Below, piece by piece: positions 1-10,856 of a stretch of 64,000 nt of DNA. Within the stretch, counting starts at the first letter, position 1. Every line of letters begins with the position of its first letter. The stretch is from Rostratula benghalensis (Eukaryota; Chordata; Aves; Charadriiformes; Rostratulidae), in the NCBI GenBank assembly GCA_013399305.1, contig VXAI01000192.1:34554-98553 (forward strand), read 5' to 3'. The position numbers and the translations under genes were made by a program. Below the pieces are notes generated by a model. That model saw nothing but the letters and a program-made list of their open reading frames with translations. It searched no databases and was not told where the DNA came from.

Positions 1-2019
1 GCTCTTAGACCATGTGATTTAGTAAGTTTTCATGGCAAAGAGAAGCAGATGGAGAGGGGTTATGGAATTTTGGCCATGTTTTGCTCTTGGACTTGAACTC
101 CAGTGACTTGCAACAGGTTGGACAACCCCTCTTTTGTCTCACATGACATATAAACTTAAAGATAATTTGTGTTTTTTGTGTTAATGGCTCTTTTTGTGAC
201 AAATTTATAAATCCATGTAGGGGCTAAGGAGGTGATATAAGAATTTCCACCCTGTACTCAGTAGTGCTGAAGACCCAAAATTCTGGCTGCATTTTAGAGC
301 AAATACAGCATGTTGGGAAGTATGTATTGCATGTACCTCTCTGTGACAGTTGCAACCTTTTAAATTAATTACAGGTTAAATCTCTGTACTACAAAATCAC
401 TGAGTAGCAGCATCTGCATTGTTGCTAAGTGCTAATGAATCAATCTACATGTCTGCAGATGCTCAACAGTAGAATTGGCCACTAGGTTTAAATATGGTGG
501 ATTTTGTAAATTGACAAGTAGCAAAGAATTTTGGAATCTTTGGGCTCAATCAATTTTTGGTCCAGACATTTCTGTAATGTTATGTTTGCATGCTACTATG
601 AAATATGGCTGAAAAGATAGGGATTAAAGCAGGAAAGGGCTACAGCTAGATTTCTCTTTGTTTCTTTGTATTTTTTAGCTGCAAACCTTTACATTATAAT
701 CTTACTTCTTCATTTCAGTCTAGTCTCACCTTATTTATCTAAGTAAGCATGTGCTACCCAATTTGTATAACTCCTCCTGGATTTGCTCTGATTTATTAAC
801 TTTCTATTTTTGCTAGGATTTTAAATCAGCAGGGGACATACAAATCACAAAAAGCCTTTACTCAAGAACAAATTTTGAGCTCACCAGCATGAAAATATAT
901 ATGTACAAAAATTAAACATTTTGAAAATATCTATAAAAGGACAGGTGAAATTGCACACTGAAGCTGATCTGGATTGGGTGAGTATTTGTTTTTATAACAA
1001 AAAAAAGGTGGCAACAGGTTTTCTGTGCAGTCTGTACTCCAGATAAAACGCATGGCAGAAATACTGTCACGCCCACTTATTCAGCAGGGAAGACAGTAAC
1101 ATTTTCCAAACTGACTACTTCTTTATTTGACCTGTTTTCCATTTTGTAGGTGATAGCTCCAGCTCTCTGCTTGTCCAGCAGTGGTTCCTGTCAAACACAG
1201 TGCTCTGGGAACTCCTTTGTTGCAACAACTCCCCTTCATACATAATAAACCAAACCTCTGTCTCAAAGAATACCAAGACAGCTGTCAAAAGAGGTGAGAT
1301 TTGTTTACAAAGGGAACAAGAAGAAGTAAATGGACAAGGAAGATGCAGTGGGGAAATAAAGAGTCATATATAAAGGAACAAAACTTGTAGGACACATTTT
1401 AGGAAAAATTCAGAGACATCTGAAATACAATGTTACATCAAAGAAAATATATTAATGACTAGGTCATAAGATTGCAAGAAAGACTTTTTTTTTTTTTTTT
1501 TTTCTAAAAATAGGAGCTGGACGGGCTTCCAGATAATTTCCCTATCTATTCAGCAAAGGAAGATGTGAAAATGTTTATTTCCAACTTGCATTGATGGTTT
1601 CTGGCATTAAAATGCTATTTATATTCTTTTCCACATGTTTCTGTTTCTGTATCAGCACAAAGGTGTTTAAAGATATAAAAAGTAGTCTGGAGTCACAGCA
1701 AAACCTGTGTTTTGACATCCCACTGAACCAATGCTTAATCTTTATATTTATGGTGATTTAGATATTTATAATGATTTAGCGTGGTGCAAAAGGGACTTAT
1801 CTGGGCTTACACCCTAGGGTGAACCATCAGCACCAAATAGCATTACTGACTCCAAAGGAATTATTATCAATTTGTGTTTTGATAACTGTGCTGGTGATTA
1901 ACACCTAGGAAAACACAACTGCTGGAACCAAGGAAGCAAATCCATGGCAACTTGATGATCAGTTTTTAGCTTTCTAACACACAGGAAGGTAATTAGATTT
2001 TCTTTATGTTTTTATGATG
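1..2019. other. Non-coding flank, no gene seen
   Basis: AT-rich sequence with a T run (about 1485-1503). No ORF has codon patterns or motifs of a protein family. It lies beyond the TOPORS-like cluster. Confidence 0.7.
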
Positions 2020-2033
2020 TATAATAGCATTAG

Positions 2034-2160
2034 TGATCCCTGGGTCAGGCGTTTCCTGGCAGCTAATGGTGGGTTGGGTTAAGAGCCCCTGGGTTTATCT
2101 TAGACCTTTTACTCTTCCAGCCAGTCATTAGCTGCCAGGAAATGTTTGACACAGGGGTCA
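2034..2160. repeat. Hairpin element with 35-bp inverted repeats
   Basis: The arms 2034-2068 and 2126-2160 are reverse complements at 30 of 35 positions, with the innermost 17 bp (TTTCCTGGCAGCTAATG) perfect. The spacer is 57 bp. Weaker complementarity continues outward to about 2020 and 2175. The shape fits an old palindromic DNA-transposon remnant of the MITE or conserved Eulor/UCON type. I could not name a family. Confidence 0.7.
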
Positions 2161-2406
2161 TTATTGCTTATATATTGCCTCTAAAAGCTTCTCATTACTA
2201 TCAATTCATTTTGCTTTTGTGCTGTATTAGCAGGCCTAAGTAGTAATACAATTAACTATAATAACAAATCAGGCAAATAATAAAAGCTCTGCAGGCCAGG
2301 GACAGGGCCAAAATAAATTACTTTATTTTCTACATATTTCTAGTTTAGGGTTGGATATTGACACTGTAGTAAATCCAAACAGGAAGAGTAAGTATCAAGT
2401 GACCTA

Positions 2407-2518
2407 CTAGAAGAGAAGAAGGAAAAGAATGAGAGAAGGGGGGGGGGGGAGATGAGAAAGAGTCTCATAGAGAGAGAAAGAGAGATTGAGTCAGAGGAAG
2501 AGATTGAGTCAGAGGAAG
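2407..2518 (+). repeat. Purine-only tract with G12 run and 18-bp duplication
   Basis: Almost pure A/G sequence including twelve consecutive G (2438-2449) and two tandem copies of AGATTGAGTCAGAGGAAG (2483-2500, 2501-2518). Confidence 0.9.
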
Positions 2519-3389
2519 AAAATAACTTAGTGCCAAAGTTTTAAGTGAGGAATTTTGTATTTTTGCCAATGGGAAAAGGTGCAAGGACTAAATGCAGTAT
2601 GCCAAAGAAGGACAAATATTTAATCACCAGTAATGATTTTTTGTCTTTTTGATTCTATGTTCTATGTGTGTAAACAATGGGTTGTGGTTTGTGGCTGCAA
2701 TACAAATATTAAACAGGGCACTCTCTCTGGTTTTGTCAAAAGTTTCCTGCGAGGAAAGATCTTACATGAAATTCCCAGAAGCAAATAAAAATGAAATGTT
2801 GTCTCAGTATGAACCAAAACCTTGTCCCTTTTTCACGGGGTGAGACTGCAGCTCAGCTTCCCATCAGCCTGCATCCATTATCATGCATATTCCTTTTTAT
2901 GCTCTCTCCATCAGCCATCCTGCAGCACGGTGTTCATACGCAGTAGTTCAGCTTTTCAAACCAAAGCAGCATGAAAACAAATGCCAAATCATAAGAAATT
3001 TTTTTCCGAGAAAAAGTCATAGGGGGAAAAAATTGTGTGAGAATGCAATTGATGTTGATAGAAAATAGGAGTAAGTTTAAAGAAGAAAGTGATTCATAAA
3101 TATGTTGTTCCTAAAACAGTTACAATGTGTTGCGGTAGCTGGGGGTGGTGGCTGTTACCAGTGTTTTGTCTCAGAAAAAACAATGTTCCAAATAGGAGAC
3201 TCCAAAACTCATCTCATGCTGTCTCATTTCTTCACCTGAAGAAAATGTGAGCTGCTTCATTAACACAGACTTAGCCAGGTATGCTGTCTGCAAGAGATGG
3301 TTCTAGTACGCTCATTCTGACAAGGTGTCAGTCTATGAATGGCTGTGGAAAAGAAGGCAGTGACACAAAGATATGCCATTGATAAAATA

Positions 3390-4023
3390 AAAGAATTTTT
3401 TATACTGGAAAAGACCCTTATTATTGTCAAGTACAACCATTAAGTTAATATTACCAAATATTACCAATACTACTAAACCCTGTCCCTGAGCACCATGTCT
3501 GTTCATCTTTGAAATACCTCCAGGGATGGTGATTCAACCATGTCTCTGGACAGCCTGTTCCAATGCTTGACAACCCTTTCTGTGAAGGAATATTTCCTAA
3601 TATCCAATCTAAGCCTCCCCTGGGGCAACCTGGGGTCATTGTCTCTTATTCTATCACTTGTTGTTTGGGAAAAGAAACTGCCACCTCTCTACAACCTCTT
3701 TTCAGGTAGCTGTAGAGAGCAGTAAGTTCTCCCCTCAGCCTCCTCTTCTCCAGGCTATACCATCCCAGTTCCCTCAGTCACTCCTCATTGTTCTCTAGAC
3801 CCTTCACCAGCTTCATTGCCCTTCTCTGGACTCGCTCCAGCACCTCAATATCTTTCTTACAGTGAGGAGCCTGAAACTGAACACAGTAACTGAGGTGCAG
3901 CCTCACCAGTGCCCAGTACAGGGGGAAAATCACTACCCTGGTCCTACTGGCCCGACCAGCTTTGATTGATACAAGCTAGGATGCTATTGGCCTTCTTGGC
4001 CACCTGAGCACACTGCTGGCTCA
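3390..4023 (-). mobile_element. CR1 LINE 3' fragment
   Basis: Antisense copy of the CR1 ORF2 C-terminal region and 3' UTR. It runs from a degraded tail (about 3390) through the complements of typical CR1 phrases (CTCCAGGGATGGTGATTC, CTGTTCCAATGCTTGACAAC, GCCTTCTTGGCCACCTG) to CTGCTGGCTCAC. Several stops and indels; dead. Confidence 0.92.
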
Positions 4024-6304
4024 CATTAAAAAACACAAAAGATTTCTTGCTTTCTGACTGCCTTTATATATAGCAATCAAAGAAAAGCATTGTGAGTTGA
4101 TAATATTGCAATACACCATGCATCTCCTTGCAGCCTGTAGGTTGCTGTTGAATTCCCAGCCCATTTTTTGCAGTATCTTTGCAATATTTGCAAAAGACAG
4201 AAATATCTGCAATATCTGCAAAGACAGAAAAACCATCATCTACCTAAATTAGTAAACTGCACTGAGACATTACTCAGTCACCAGTTAACTGAATTCATTT
4301 TCTAATTAAAAAAAAAAAAAAATATCTTAGCAGATGTCAGGACTACCATGTCCAGAGTTCCAGACAATACTCTTGAACTCATAAATATCCTTAACCGATC
4401 TTGGACTGATGCCGGGAGACCACTAATGTTGTGAAGTCTAGTATTCAGAAAATGAGAAACTATCACAATGAAGTTTGCCACAAAGTTTGCGTTCACCTCC
4501 TTATACATATGCATTGCATTGCAACCCTTTCTTAGCATGCAAGCTCTTGCACAGGGTCCCTGACTCAGGCAAGTAAGGGCAATCATTCAGCATTCCCTTT
4601 TATCCTCAGTGGAAGGGCCTCAGGCCTCACTTAACACATAAAACTGAAAACCTTCAGTGAATTCAAAGCTGATAATTCCCTCGCTAATATTTCTATAGCA
4701 ATTACTTCATGCTCTCAAAGATTGAATTTTTAGAAGTGTGCTTAGACACCTGTGCAGGCTGCCAGGAGCCTCTATGAGATTTTCAAAATTGGATTTGTCA
4801 TGAGGCATTGCAGCATTCTGGAAGCCTCCGTCTTCAGGAGGTAGTAACCCTGATCATCCATCCTCATTGCAGCAGAGGAGGACTCCTGTAGTCCAGATGT
4901 ACTATTTCGAAGAGATCAAGACCTCCCCTTACACATTCCTTGTCTTTGTGCCATACCCAGCTGGTCTCTCTATCTCACTGTTTGGGTCTAGCCAAGGGGT
5001 CAGGGAAGAAGCTGGGGATGTAAAGGGGTTCAGACAGAACTGAAAAGGCCTTGCAAGAGGACTATTTGATTGTAGAAGTAGCTAAGAGGTTCAATAATTT
5101 CTCTGCCTGCTGCTGTTATCCCAAGATCAAGGGTTAGGGGACCCTGTGGGACGTGCATCCATCAAGTCCTTGAACACAGCTGAAGTACATCAAGACAGGT
5201 TGGTCTAAGGTATGCTGGCTGGGAAGGCCATTAATAAAGTGAAGATTGCACATGAGTTACAGGGGAATATATAGTATACCTCAATATGGTAGCCCAGATT
5301 CATTAAAATTCTTTAATAAATATGAATAGATTAGCATTTTTTGTAAGCTAGAGGGCACAATCTGCTTTAAGGTTACTTTTGGATGCTTCCAGAACACATT
5401 AGAGAGATCTGCTGATATATCAGCCAATTTCACCTTAAATATCTCATACAATCCTTTTGGGTCTCTGCATTCAAAAGTGACCATTTTTTCTTCTTGTGTC
5501 TTCTTGTAATCCTGGCCTGAACCAGACTGCTTTATCTAAACTTCAGCAGTCCATGGCTTTCCATGGCAACCTTCTTAACTGTAGAGTGGTGGCTGTACAG
5601 CTTATTTCAATCCAGGAACTGGAATGTGGTGTTTGGGAATGCTGCACCGGGGTCTGTGCAGTGCTGTGCAGTCCTGGGTGGTATGTGGCCGAGCAGCAAA
5701 GCCTGGTGACATGATGTGTTTGTTTGTCTTGCAAGGACTGTTGAGGACTGCTTGCCAAGGTTTGTGCCTGGAATCTGGAGCAGCTCATGCGCTTCTCTGG
5801 CAAAAAAACAATTCAGATTTGTATTTTTGCTCTTTGGAGATTTTGTGTTTGAAGTTGGTTGTTACAGCGAAACCGCAGCTGATCTTTGCTGATCCCCAAC
5901 AATAGAGGTAAAAGCAATCCTATGCAAGTCTGCTAATTATTCTGCATCACCGTGTAGTTGGTCATCCAACTACCCATTTTGCTTATCATACTATCACAGC
6001 CTGTGACACCCAATGTCAATAACAGAAAGAAAGAGAGACCAATTTTGCAGTGCACAGTAATTGATTATATCATGTGAATTATGCATTAAAATGTCTCTGT
6101 GTTGCTTTTCGGTTTATAGACTCACTGAAAGAAAGCTTGTGCTATGTAAACCTAATGTTGCCTCTCCCTAAATAATATACTATGTGGAGAATTTTAAATT
6201 AATATGTCTCTGATTTCGGTGATCCCATATAAACTTAAGTTTGTGTTAATAATAATTAGTAATTACTGACATTTCCTATTCATATCTTAGCAGATACATA
6301 TTGC
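4024..6304. other. Non-coding stretch, no gene seen
   Basis: AT-rich, with an A-run near 4308-4321. The overlapping small ORFs at 5.5-5.9 kb lack any family motif. I see nothing else. Confidence 0.65.
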
Positions 6305-6511
6305 ATTTGGGTGGCTCCTAAAAAAGTCCACCCAGACTTCGGGAGGGAAGGAGTCCTCCACCTGAGCCCCGGGCACCGCTTCCTGGTGGTCTTCGGCTGA
6401 GAGCTCTGCAGGGCGTGGGACATCGAAGGTCAAATAGTCGTCGTCCGACCACACCGACAAGACGATGTTCGTCGCCACGCACCTGCACATGGCGCAGTTT
6501 GGCATCTGCAG
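6305..6511 (-). pseudogene. Truncated recent copy of the TOPORS-like gene
   Basis: These 207 bases align without gaps to 7721-7927 (constant offset 1416) with 4 differences, about 98% identity. They correspond to residues about 39-107 of the TOPORS-like protein: the last RING cysteine pair through FFRSHPN. The first six RING ligands and the central domain are absent, so no working ligase can result. The frame stays open through the copy (NCAMCRCVATNIV... to ...FFRSHPN), then ends at once in unrelated sequence. Both ends are abrupt: the 3' side meets AT-rich DNA and the 5' side meets a sequence also found at 9152. Confidence 0.85.
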
Positions 6512-6768
6512 TTTGATCCACGGCCGCCTCCCTGAGCAGGCTGCGCTGCTGGCCTGGGATGTGCAGATCCCTCTGCCGGGGCTGGGGGAGGCAAGCTGCT
6601 GGCCATTTCCCGCCCTAGGCCAGGTCTTGCTCCCTCCTCCCTTGTCATCCTGGGATGCTGCAAGCCTCACCTCCCTCCATCTAGCAGCGCAGGCTTCCAC
6701 CGGCTAGGGAGAAGGCCCGTCCTCCATAACACTGGCAAGCTGGCAGCTTGGGCCTGGGGATCAGGAAC
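6509..6768. repeat. Local duplicated segment, copy 1 (with 191-bp insertion)
   Basis: 6509-6552 and 6744-6768 together match 9152-9220 almost base for base. The 191 bp at 6553-6743 interrupt the match and are bounded on both sides by GCTGG. The segment abuts the truncated TOPORS-like copy at a shared CAG. Function unknown. Confidence 0.75.
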
Positions 6769-7077
6769 ATTGCCCCTTTTCTGACCAGCCGCCCAGCCGC
6801 AGCCCTGGAGCTGAGCAGAACTCACTCTCGGGGGCAGAAGCGAAGCAAGAGCGCCGGGGCTGCCTGGAAGGAGCCACCGGCATCAACATCCCAGCCCGAC
6901 CCCCCACCCCCCCCCACCAGCAAAGGGTGGCGCGGTCACAGACAGCTCTCTCCAGACAGTCCCACTGACCCCAGGCGGCAGCGGCCACCGAGGGAGACGT
7001 TGGCCACCGACAGGGTGGCGCAGCCACACCGCCCGCACCGTTAGTGACACCAAGACTTCTCCTAGAGTTCTTACTCC

Positions 7078-7083
7078 TTTATT
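7078..7083 (-). promoter_or_regulatory. Poly(A) signal candidate of TOPORS-like gene
   Basis: AATAAA on the reverse strand, 83 bp beyond the stop codon of the TOPORS-like ORF. Its position supports a genuine short 3' UTR. Confidence 0.5.
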
Positions 7084-7165
7084 TGATTTCCCAAGAAATG
7101 AGTCCCAATTAAGGTGACGAAGGAGAGCCTCCCGGTCTGCTTTGCCCGCCGTTTGTGGAGGCCGC

Positions 7166-8041
7166 CTAGCGCCGCCGGCGTGGCGGCCTCTTGCGGGGCT
7201 GGGGAGAGTCCTGGGGCTGAGGAGCCCTCCTCTTTGGGGGGCGCCGGGGCCTCCTGGGCGAGCGGTCCCTGCCACAGCCGAGAGCAGAGGGGCTGCGGCT
7301 GCTGCCCTGGGCAGAGGGACTGGCCGCCGCTGCCTCCCTCGGCTCCCCCTGGGGCTGGGAGCCCAGGGAGCCGCTGGAGGAGGCCGGCTGGGGGCCGGCG
7401 TTGATGGGGCTAGGACTCGATCCAGCCGTGCTCTCCTCCTCCACCTCCTCCTCCCCGGCAGTTTGTGGGTCCTGCTGGGCCAGGTGCCGACGGAGATCCT
7501 GGCCACACAGGCGTGCGGCGGCCATGGTGAGACGGCGCAGGAAGGTCGCCGTCAGTTCTGGCAGGCAGATCTGCAGCTGCCGCTCCAGCACCGCCTCATC
7601 CAGTCCCCACAGGCACAGGTGGACCACGATGGTCCCCTCCACCGCAGCCACGTCCCACCACCGGTCCCCGTAGAGCAGCGTGAGCTCGCGTCTCAGCCAC
7701 GGCCTCAGGGGCCTCAAGCTATTTGGGTGGCTCCTAAAAAAGTCCACCCAGACCTCGGGAGGGAAGGAGTCCTCCACCTGAGCCCCGGGCACCGCTTCCT
7801 GGTGGTCTTCGGCTGAGAGCTCTGCAGGCCGTGGGACATCGAAGGTCAAATAGTCGTCGTCCGACCACACCGAGAAGACGATGTCCGTCGCCACGCACCT
7901 GCACATGGCGCAGTTTGGCATCTGCAGTGCCCAGCGCATGGCGCAGCCTAAGCAAAACCGGTGGAGGCAGGGTGACAAGTAAGCGACGTCCTCTTCATCG
8001 CCGTGGCAGATGGGGCATCTCCACTCGCTCTCGGTGGCCAT
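7166..8041 (-). CDS. TOPORS-like mini RING-finger E3 ligase (paralogue)
   Basis: Intact 291-residue ORF. The RING ligands C9, C12, C25, H27, C30, C33, C44 and C47 have exactly the TOPORS spacing (C-x2-C-x12-C-x-H-x2-C-x2-C-x10-C-x2-C), and 18 of 40 RING residues match the neighbouring TOPORS, including VAYL and CLHRFC. Next comes SVWSDDDY, matching the TOPORS segment after the RING. A shortened central domain (about residues 97-178) keeps the FFRxxPxxL and PWLRREL signatures. The tail has an acidic run (EEEVEEE), Ser/Gln/Pro-rich sequence and a basic arginine-rich end resembling a nuclear signal. The SUMO-interacting motifs and the long RS and KKK regions are missing. The start ATG has A at -3 and G at +4; the stop is TAG and a poly(A) signal follows 83 bp later. 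It is probably an active nuclear E3 (inference). Position and strand suggest tandem duplication of the TOPORS large exon; a retrocopy is the alternative. Confidence 0.85.
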   Translation of the reverse strand: MATESEWRCPICHGDEEDVAYLSPCLHRFCLGCAMRWALQMPNCAMCRCVATDIVFSVWSDDDYLTFDVPRPAELSAEDHQEAVPGAQVEDSFPPEVWVDFFRSHPNSLRPLRPWLRRELTLLYGDRWWDVAAVEGTIVVHLCLWGLDEAVLERQLQICLPELTATFLRRLTMAAARLCGQDLRRHLAQQDPQTAGEEEVEEESTAGSSPSPINAGPQPASSSGSLGSQPQGEPREAAAASPSAQGSSRSPSALGCGRDRSPRRPRRPPKRRAPQPQDSPQPRKRPPRRRR

Positions 8042-8129
8042 ACTTCCCGGCGAGCTGTGGTGGGCCGGGGAACACTGAGGACGAGGAGCTGCTCCCTCTC
8101 GCCGCTGCCTCAGCAGTGGGTGTCACCGC

Positions 8130-8150
8130 TGCAAAATGAAGGGAGGCCAC
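8130..8150 (-). promoter_or_regulatory. Possible splice acceptor upstream of TOPORS-like start
   Basis: The reverse strand reads CCTCCCTTCATTTTGCAG, a good pyrimidine tract plus AG, about 90 bp before the start codon. It suggests a 5' non-coding exon further upstream in the GC-rich block, mirroring the TOPORS structure in which the RING exon follows an intron. No donor was assigned. Confidence 0.35.
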
Positions 8151-9151
8151 AGTCACTCCCTGTCCCGAGGAAGGGAGGGGAGGGTTGGGGAGGGCAGAGA
8201 AGGGAAGGAAGAACTGCCCGGGCCCCTGGAGAAGGACACCCTGCTGGCTAGCCCAGCCCCACCGCCCGCCCCACGGGCACCCTGCGGGGACGTTTCCCCC
8301 GCCAGCTCACCTCCGCTGCTGCAAGCACGTCCCGCAGTGCCCGGCTGCCTGAACCAGGCAGGGCCGGGGAAACACAGGGGGTGGCTCTGGGATGGGCACG
8401 AGAGCTGCCGACAGCAGCCCCCAAAGCACCAGCCAGCACCGGGAGAAGCCTTGCTCAGCCCTCCACACCTCGCAGGCACGCTCGGCAGGAGTCCAGGCAC
8501 GAGCCAGGCTGGCCCAGGTTCTGCCGGCGCCCCAGGAAAACCAGCCAGGGACGTGAGGTCACAGTCCAGTGCTCACCCGGGCACAGTGATGGCACAGTGG
8601 CTCATCTGGACCCGCCCCCGGCAGCCCTCACCCGGGCACTGATCCAACCGTCTTCCACTGAAGGACTGCTCTCACTGTAAAAACTGCGTTTCTTACTAGG
8701 GGATCAGTCCTGTCCCAGCCACCAGCAGCTGATGGAGGCAGAGGAGCCACGCAGGCAGAGCACAGGGGAACCCCGAGGAAATCCCTGCACTCGCTCTCCC
8801 TGGGCTGCGCTTCCACTCACACCTGCCCAGCTGTGCGGGTCCCCAGCTGGCAGGACAGAGGCCTTGGAGAGACGCCGTCCCCAGGGCAGGAGCACTCCCT
8901 CAAGGAGGCTCCCTCAAGGCTCCCTTCTGTGCCCCTGGATAGCTCGTGGGCCGCCAGCCTGCCATCCTGCTGGAAGCAGCCTTTGGAGGCTGCGGGGCCA
9001 CCAGGCCGGTTCACCTCGCCCTCCAAAGAGCCAAGGGGAAAACAATAAAATAACATAAAATTAACTAAACTGGGGCAAAACGATGCTGAGCAGGGAAAGA
9101 ACGCTGTTGGGAGGTCACCCGTTGCCCTGGCAAGTGTAGTTGCAAGACTGA

Positions 9152-9220
9152 CAGTTTGATCCACGGCTGCCTCCCTAAGCAGGCTGCGCTGCTGGCAGCT
9201 TGGGCTTGGGGATCAGGAAC
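9152..9220. repeat. Local duplicated segment, copy 2 (uninterrupted)
   Basis: 69 bp, starting CAGTTTGATCCACGG, matching the two parts of copy 1 (44 + 25 bp) with only a few substitutions. There is no TOPORS-like coding sequence beside it, so it may represent the state before the coding fragment joined at copy 1. Confidence 0.75.
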
Positions 9221-10023
9221 GGTTTCCACTTTTCTGGCTCTCATTACTCCTTTTCCATCCTCTGGTTTTGATAACACTGGAAGGACAGGCCTTGGTCATA
9301 TAGATCTCTGTATACATCGTGACAATCTCCTCTTCTTTATCTCCAAAGGCTGAGCTCTGTCGCCAGCCTAACAACCCTGAGAACACTTGTTCTCATGGAA
9401 ACCCTTTTACCTCTTTGCCATTTCAAAGGGCTCAACAAACTCCCCAAAATCCCCTGTGCTCGTAGCGTTCCAGCATCTGTGGCAGTGAGGAAAATCTCAG
9501 AAGCTGTGGTGTCACCTCAGTCATCCAGAACAGTTTGGAAATCACCATCCCTTGCAGGTAATGGAAGAGAGTGCAACACATGGTCAGTACCACGCCGCAG
9601 GAGCTGCAACCTGTGTATAGGAGCACATTAAGGAGCAGGTTTTTCAGCAGGAGCTGTGAGTTTGTGGGGGACCCACACTGGGGCAGTCTGGAGGATCACC
9701 ACCCTGTTGAAAAGAGCCAGGCTGGAGCAGAGGGACAGCAATAAGGAGGAAAGAGCAGCACCGAGTTTGACAGGCTGACCGCAACACCCATCCCTGTTCC
9801 CCCTGCGCTGCTGGGGAGGAGAATGAAAAGTCAGTGCTGAAGGAGTGAAGTTGAACCTGAGAATAGAGAGGAAAGCACTTACAGTTGTGTCTCTGTTTCT
9901 CATTATCCTTCTGAATTTTTAATTGGCAATACGTGAAATTAGTTGTTTCTATTGGGCCTGTAGCAGCGACCGTGAAGTCATCTCCCTGCCCTTGTCTCAC
10001 CAGCTTTCCTCTTATTTCCCACG

Positions 10024-10283
10024 NNNNNNNNNNNNNNNNNNNNNNNNNNNNNNNNNNNNNNNNNNNNNNNNNNNNNNNNNNNNNNNNNNNNNNNNNNNNN
10101 NNNNNNNNNNNNNNNNNNNNNNNNNNNNNNNNNNNNNNNNNNNNNNNNNNNNNNNNNNNNNNNNNNNNNNNNNNNNNNNNNNNNNNNNNNNNNNNNNNNN
10201 NNNNNNNNNNNNNNNNNNNNNNNNNNNNNNNNNNNNNNNNNNNNNNNNNNNNNNNNNNNNNNNNNNNNNNNNNNNNNNNNNNN
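10024..10283. other. Assembly gap (260 N)
   Basis: A run of 260 undetermined bases between TOPORS and the TOPORS-like cluster. The true length may differ. Sequence on either side is ordinary non-coding DNA. Confidence 0.99.
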
Positions 10284-10850
10284 ATGACTGAGCCATGTGC
10301 ATTGCACGTGCACGGAGCAGGCCCTCTGCATGTCCTACATGGTCCCCCATCCCCAAGCTGTGTGAATGTTGCCAGAAGCAAGGTTGCCAGGGGAAGCTGC
10401 TCTGTTGCCCAGGCTACTGGCAGGACAGAGATGGTCAGGTCTGCAGTAGAGAAACATGGGCTCCTCCAGAGCTGCACAGCCGCAGGACGCCAGGGAGAAG
10501 ATGCAGACTGCAAGAAGGGCAATACACCAGAGATATTTGGGAAAAAAACCAACACATTTCTCATGGGATCTCTGAAACGTGAAGAGAGGTAGCACAGAGA
10601 GGCCACTGAGCTTTGGGAATACTCACAACTGCACAAAGGCCCAGCAATCTCATCAAGGCTGTTCCTGTGTTCAGTGAAGGCTGGGACCTGATGACATCCA
10701 GAGGCCCTTTCCAATCTGGAGTACTGCTGACAGCATGAACATCAAGTGGTCCATAACGGTAAGACAGCCAAACCCAAAAGACTGATGCTCTGTTTGCTAA
10801 GGACACAGTCCACACATGTAAATTAATGTTACAAAAACAGGCCTTATTGC

Positions 10851-10856
10851 TTTATT
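10851..10856 (-). promoter_or_regulatory. Distal poly(A) signal candidate for TOPORS
   Basis: AATAAA on the reverse strand, about 490 bp past the TOPORS stop, in AT-rich sequence with T-rich surroundings. A 3' UTR of roughly 500 bp is plausible for this gene. Only 3' end reads would separate it from the proximal site. Confidence 0.45.

Larger units (their letters stand above)
6880..8900. promoter_or_regulatory. GC/CpG-rich block over the TOPORS-like locus
   Basis: The base composition becomes strongly GC- and CpG-rich compared with the AT-rich flanks. The block covers the TOPORS-like ORF and about 850 bp upstream of it, where its promoter would be expected. Long ORFs in other frames here are composition artefacts. 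From 8042 to 9151 I see no further coding segment. Confidence 0.55.

Noticed and set aside
2340..2400. Reverse-strand peptide LPVWIYYSV resembling the NDUFB6 core
   Set aside because: Only a few residues match, the surrounding frame does not continue the similarity, and the position is on the wrong side of TOPORS.
6883..7506. 207-residue reverse ORF and several 80-220-residue forward ORFs over the TOPORS-like locus
   Set aside because: They are alternate-frame readings of GC-rich sequence covering the real RING gene; low-complexity Pro/Arg/Gly peptides without domains.
9644..10714. 356-residue reverse ORF
   Set aside because: It reads through 260 N; the flanking peptide has no family features.
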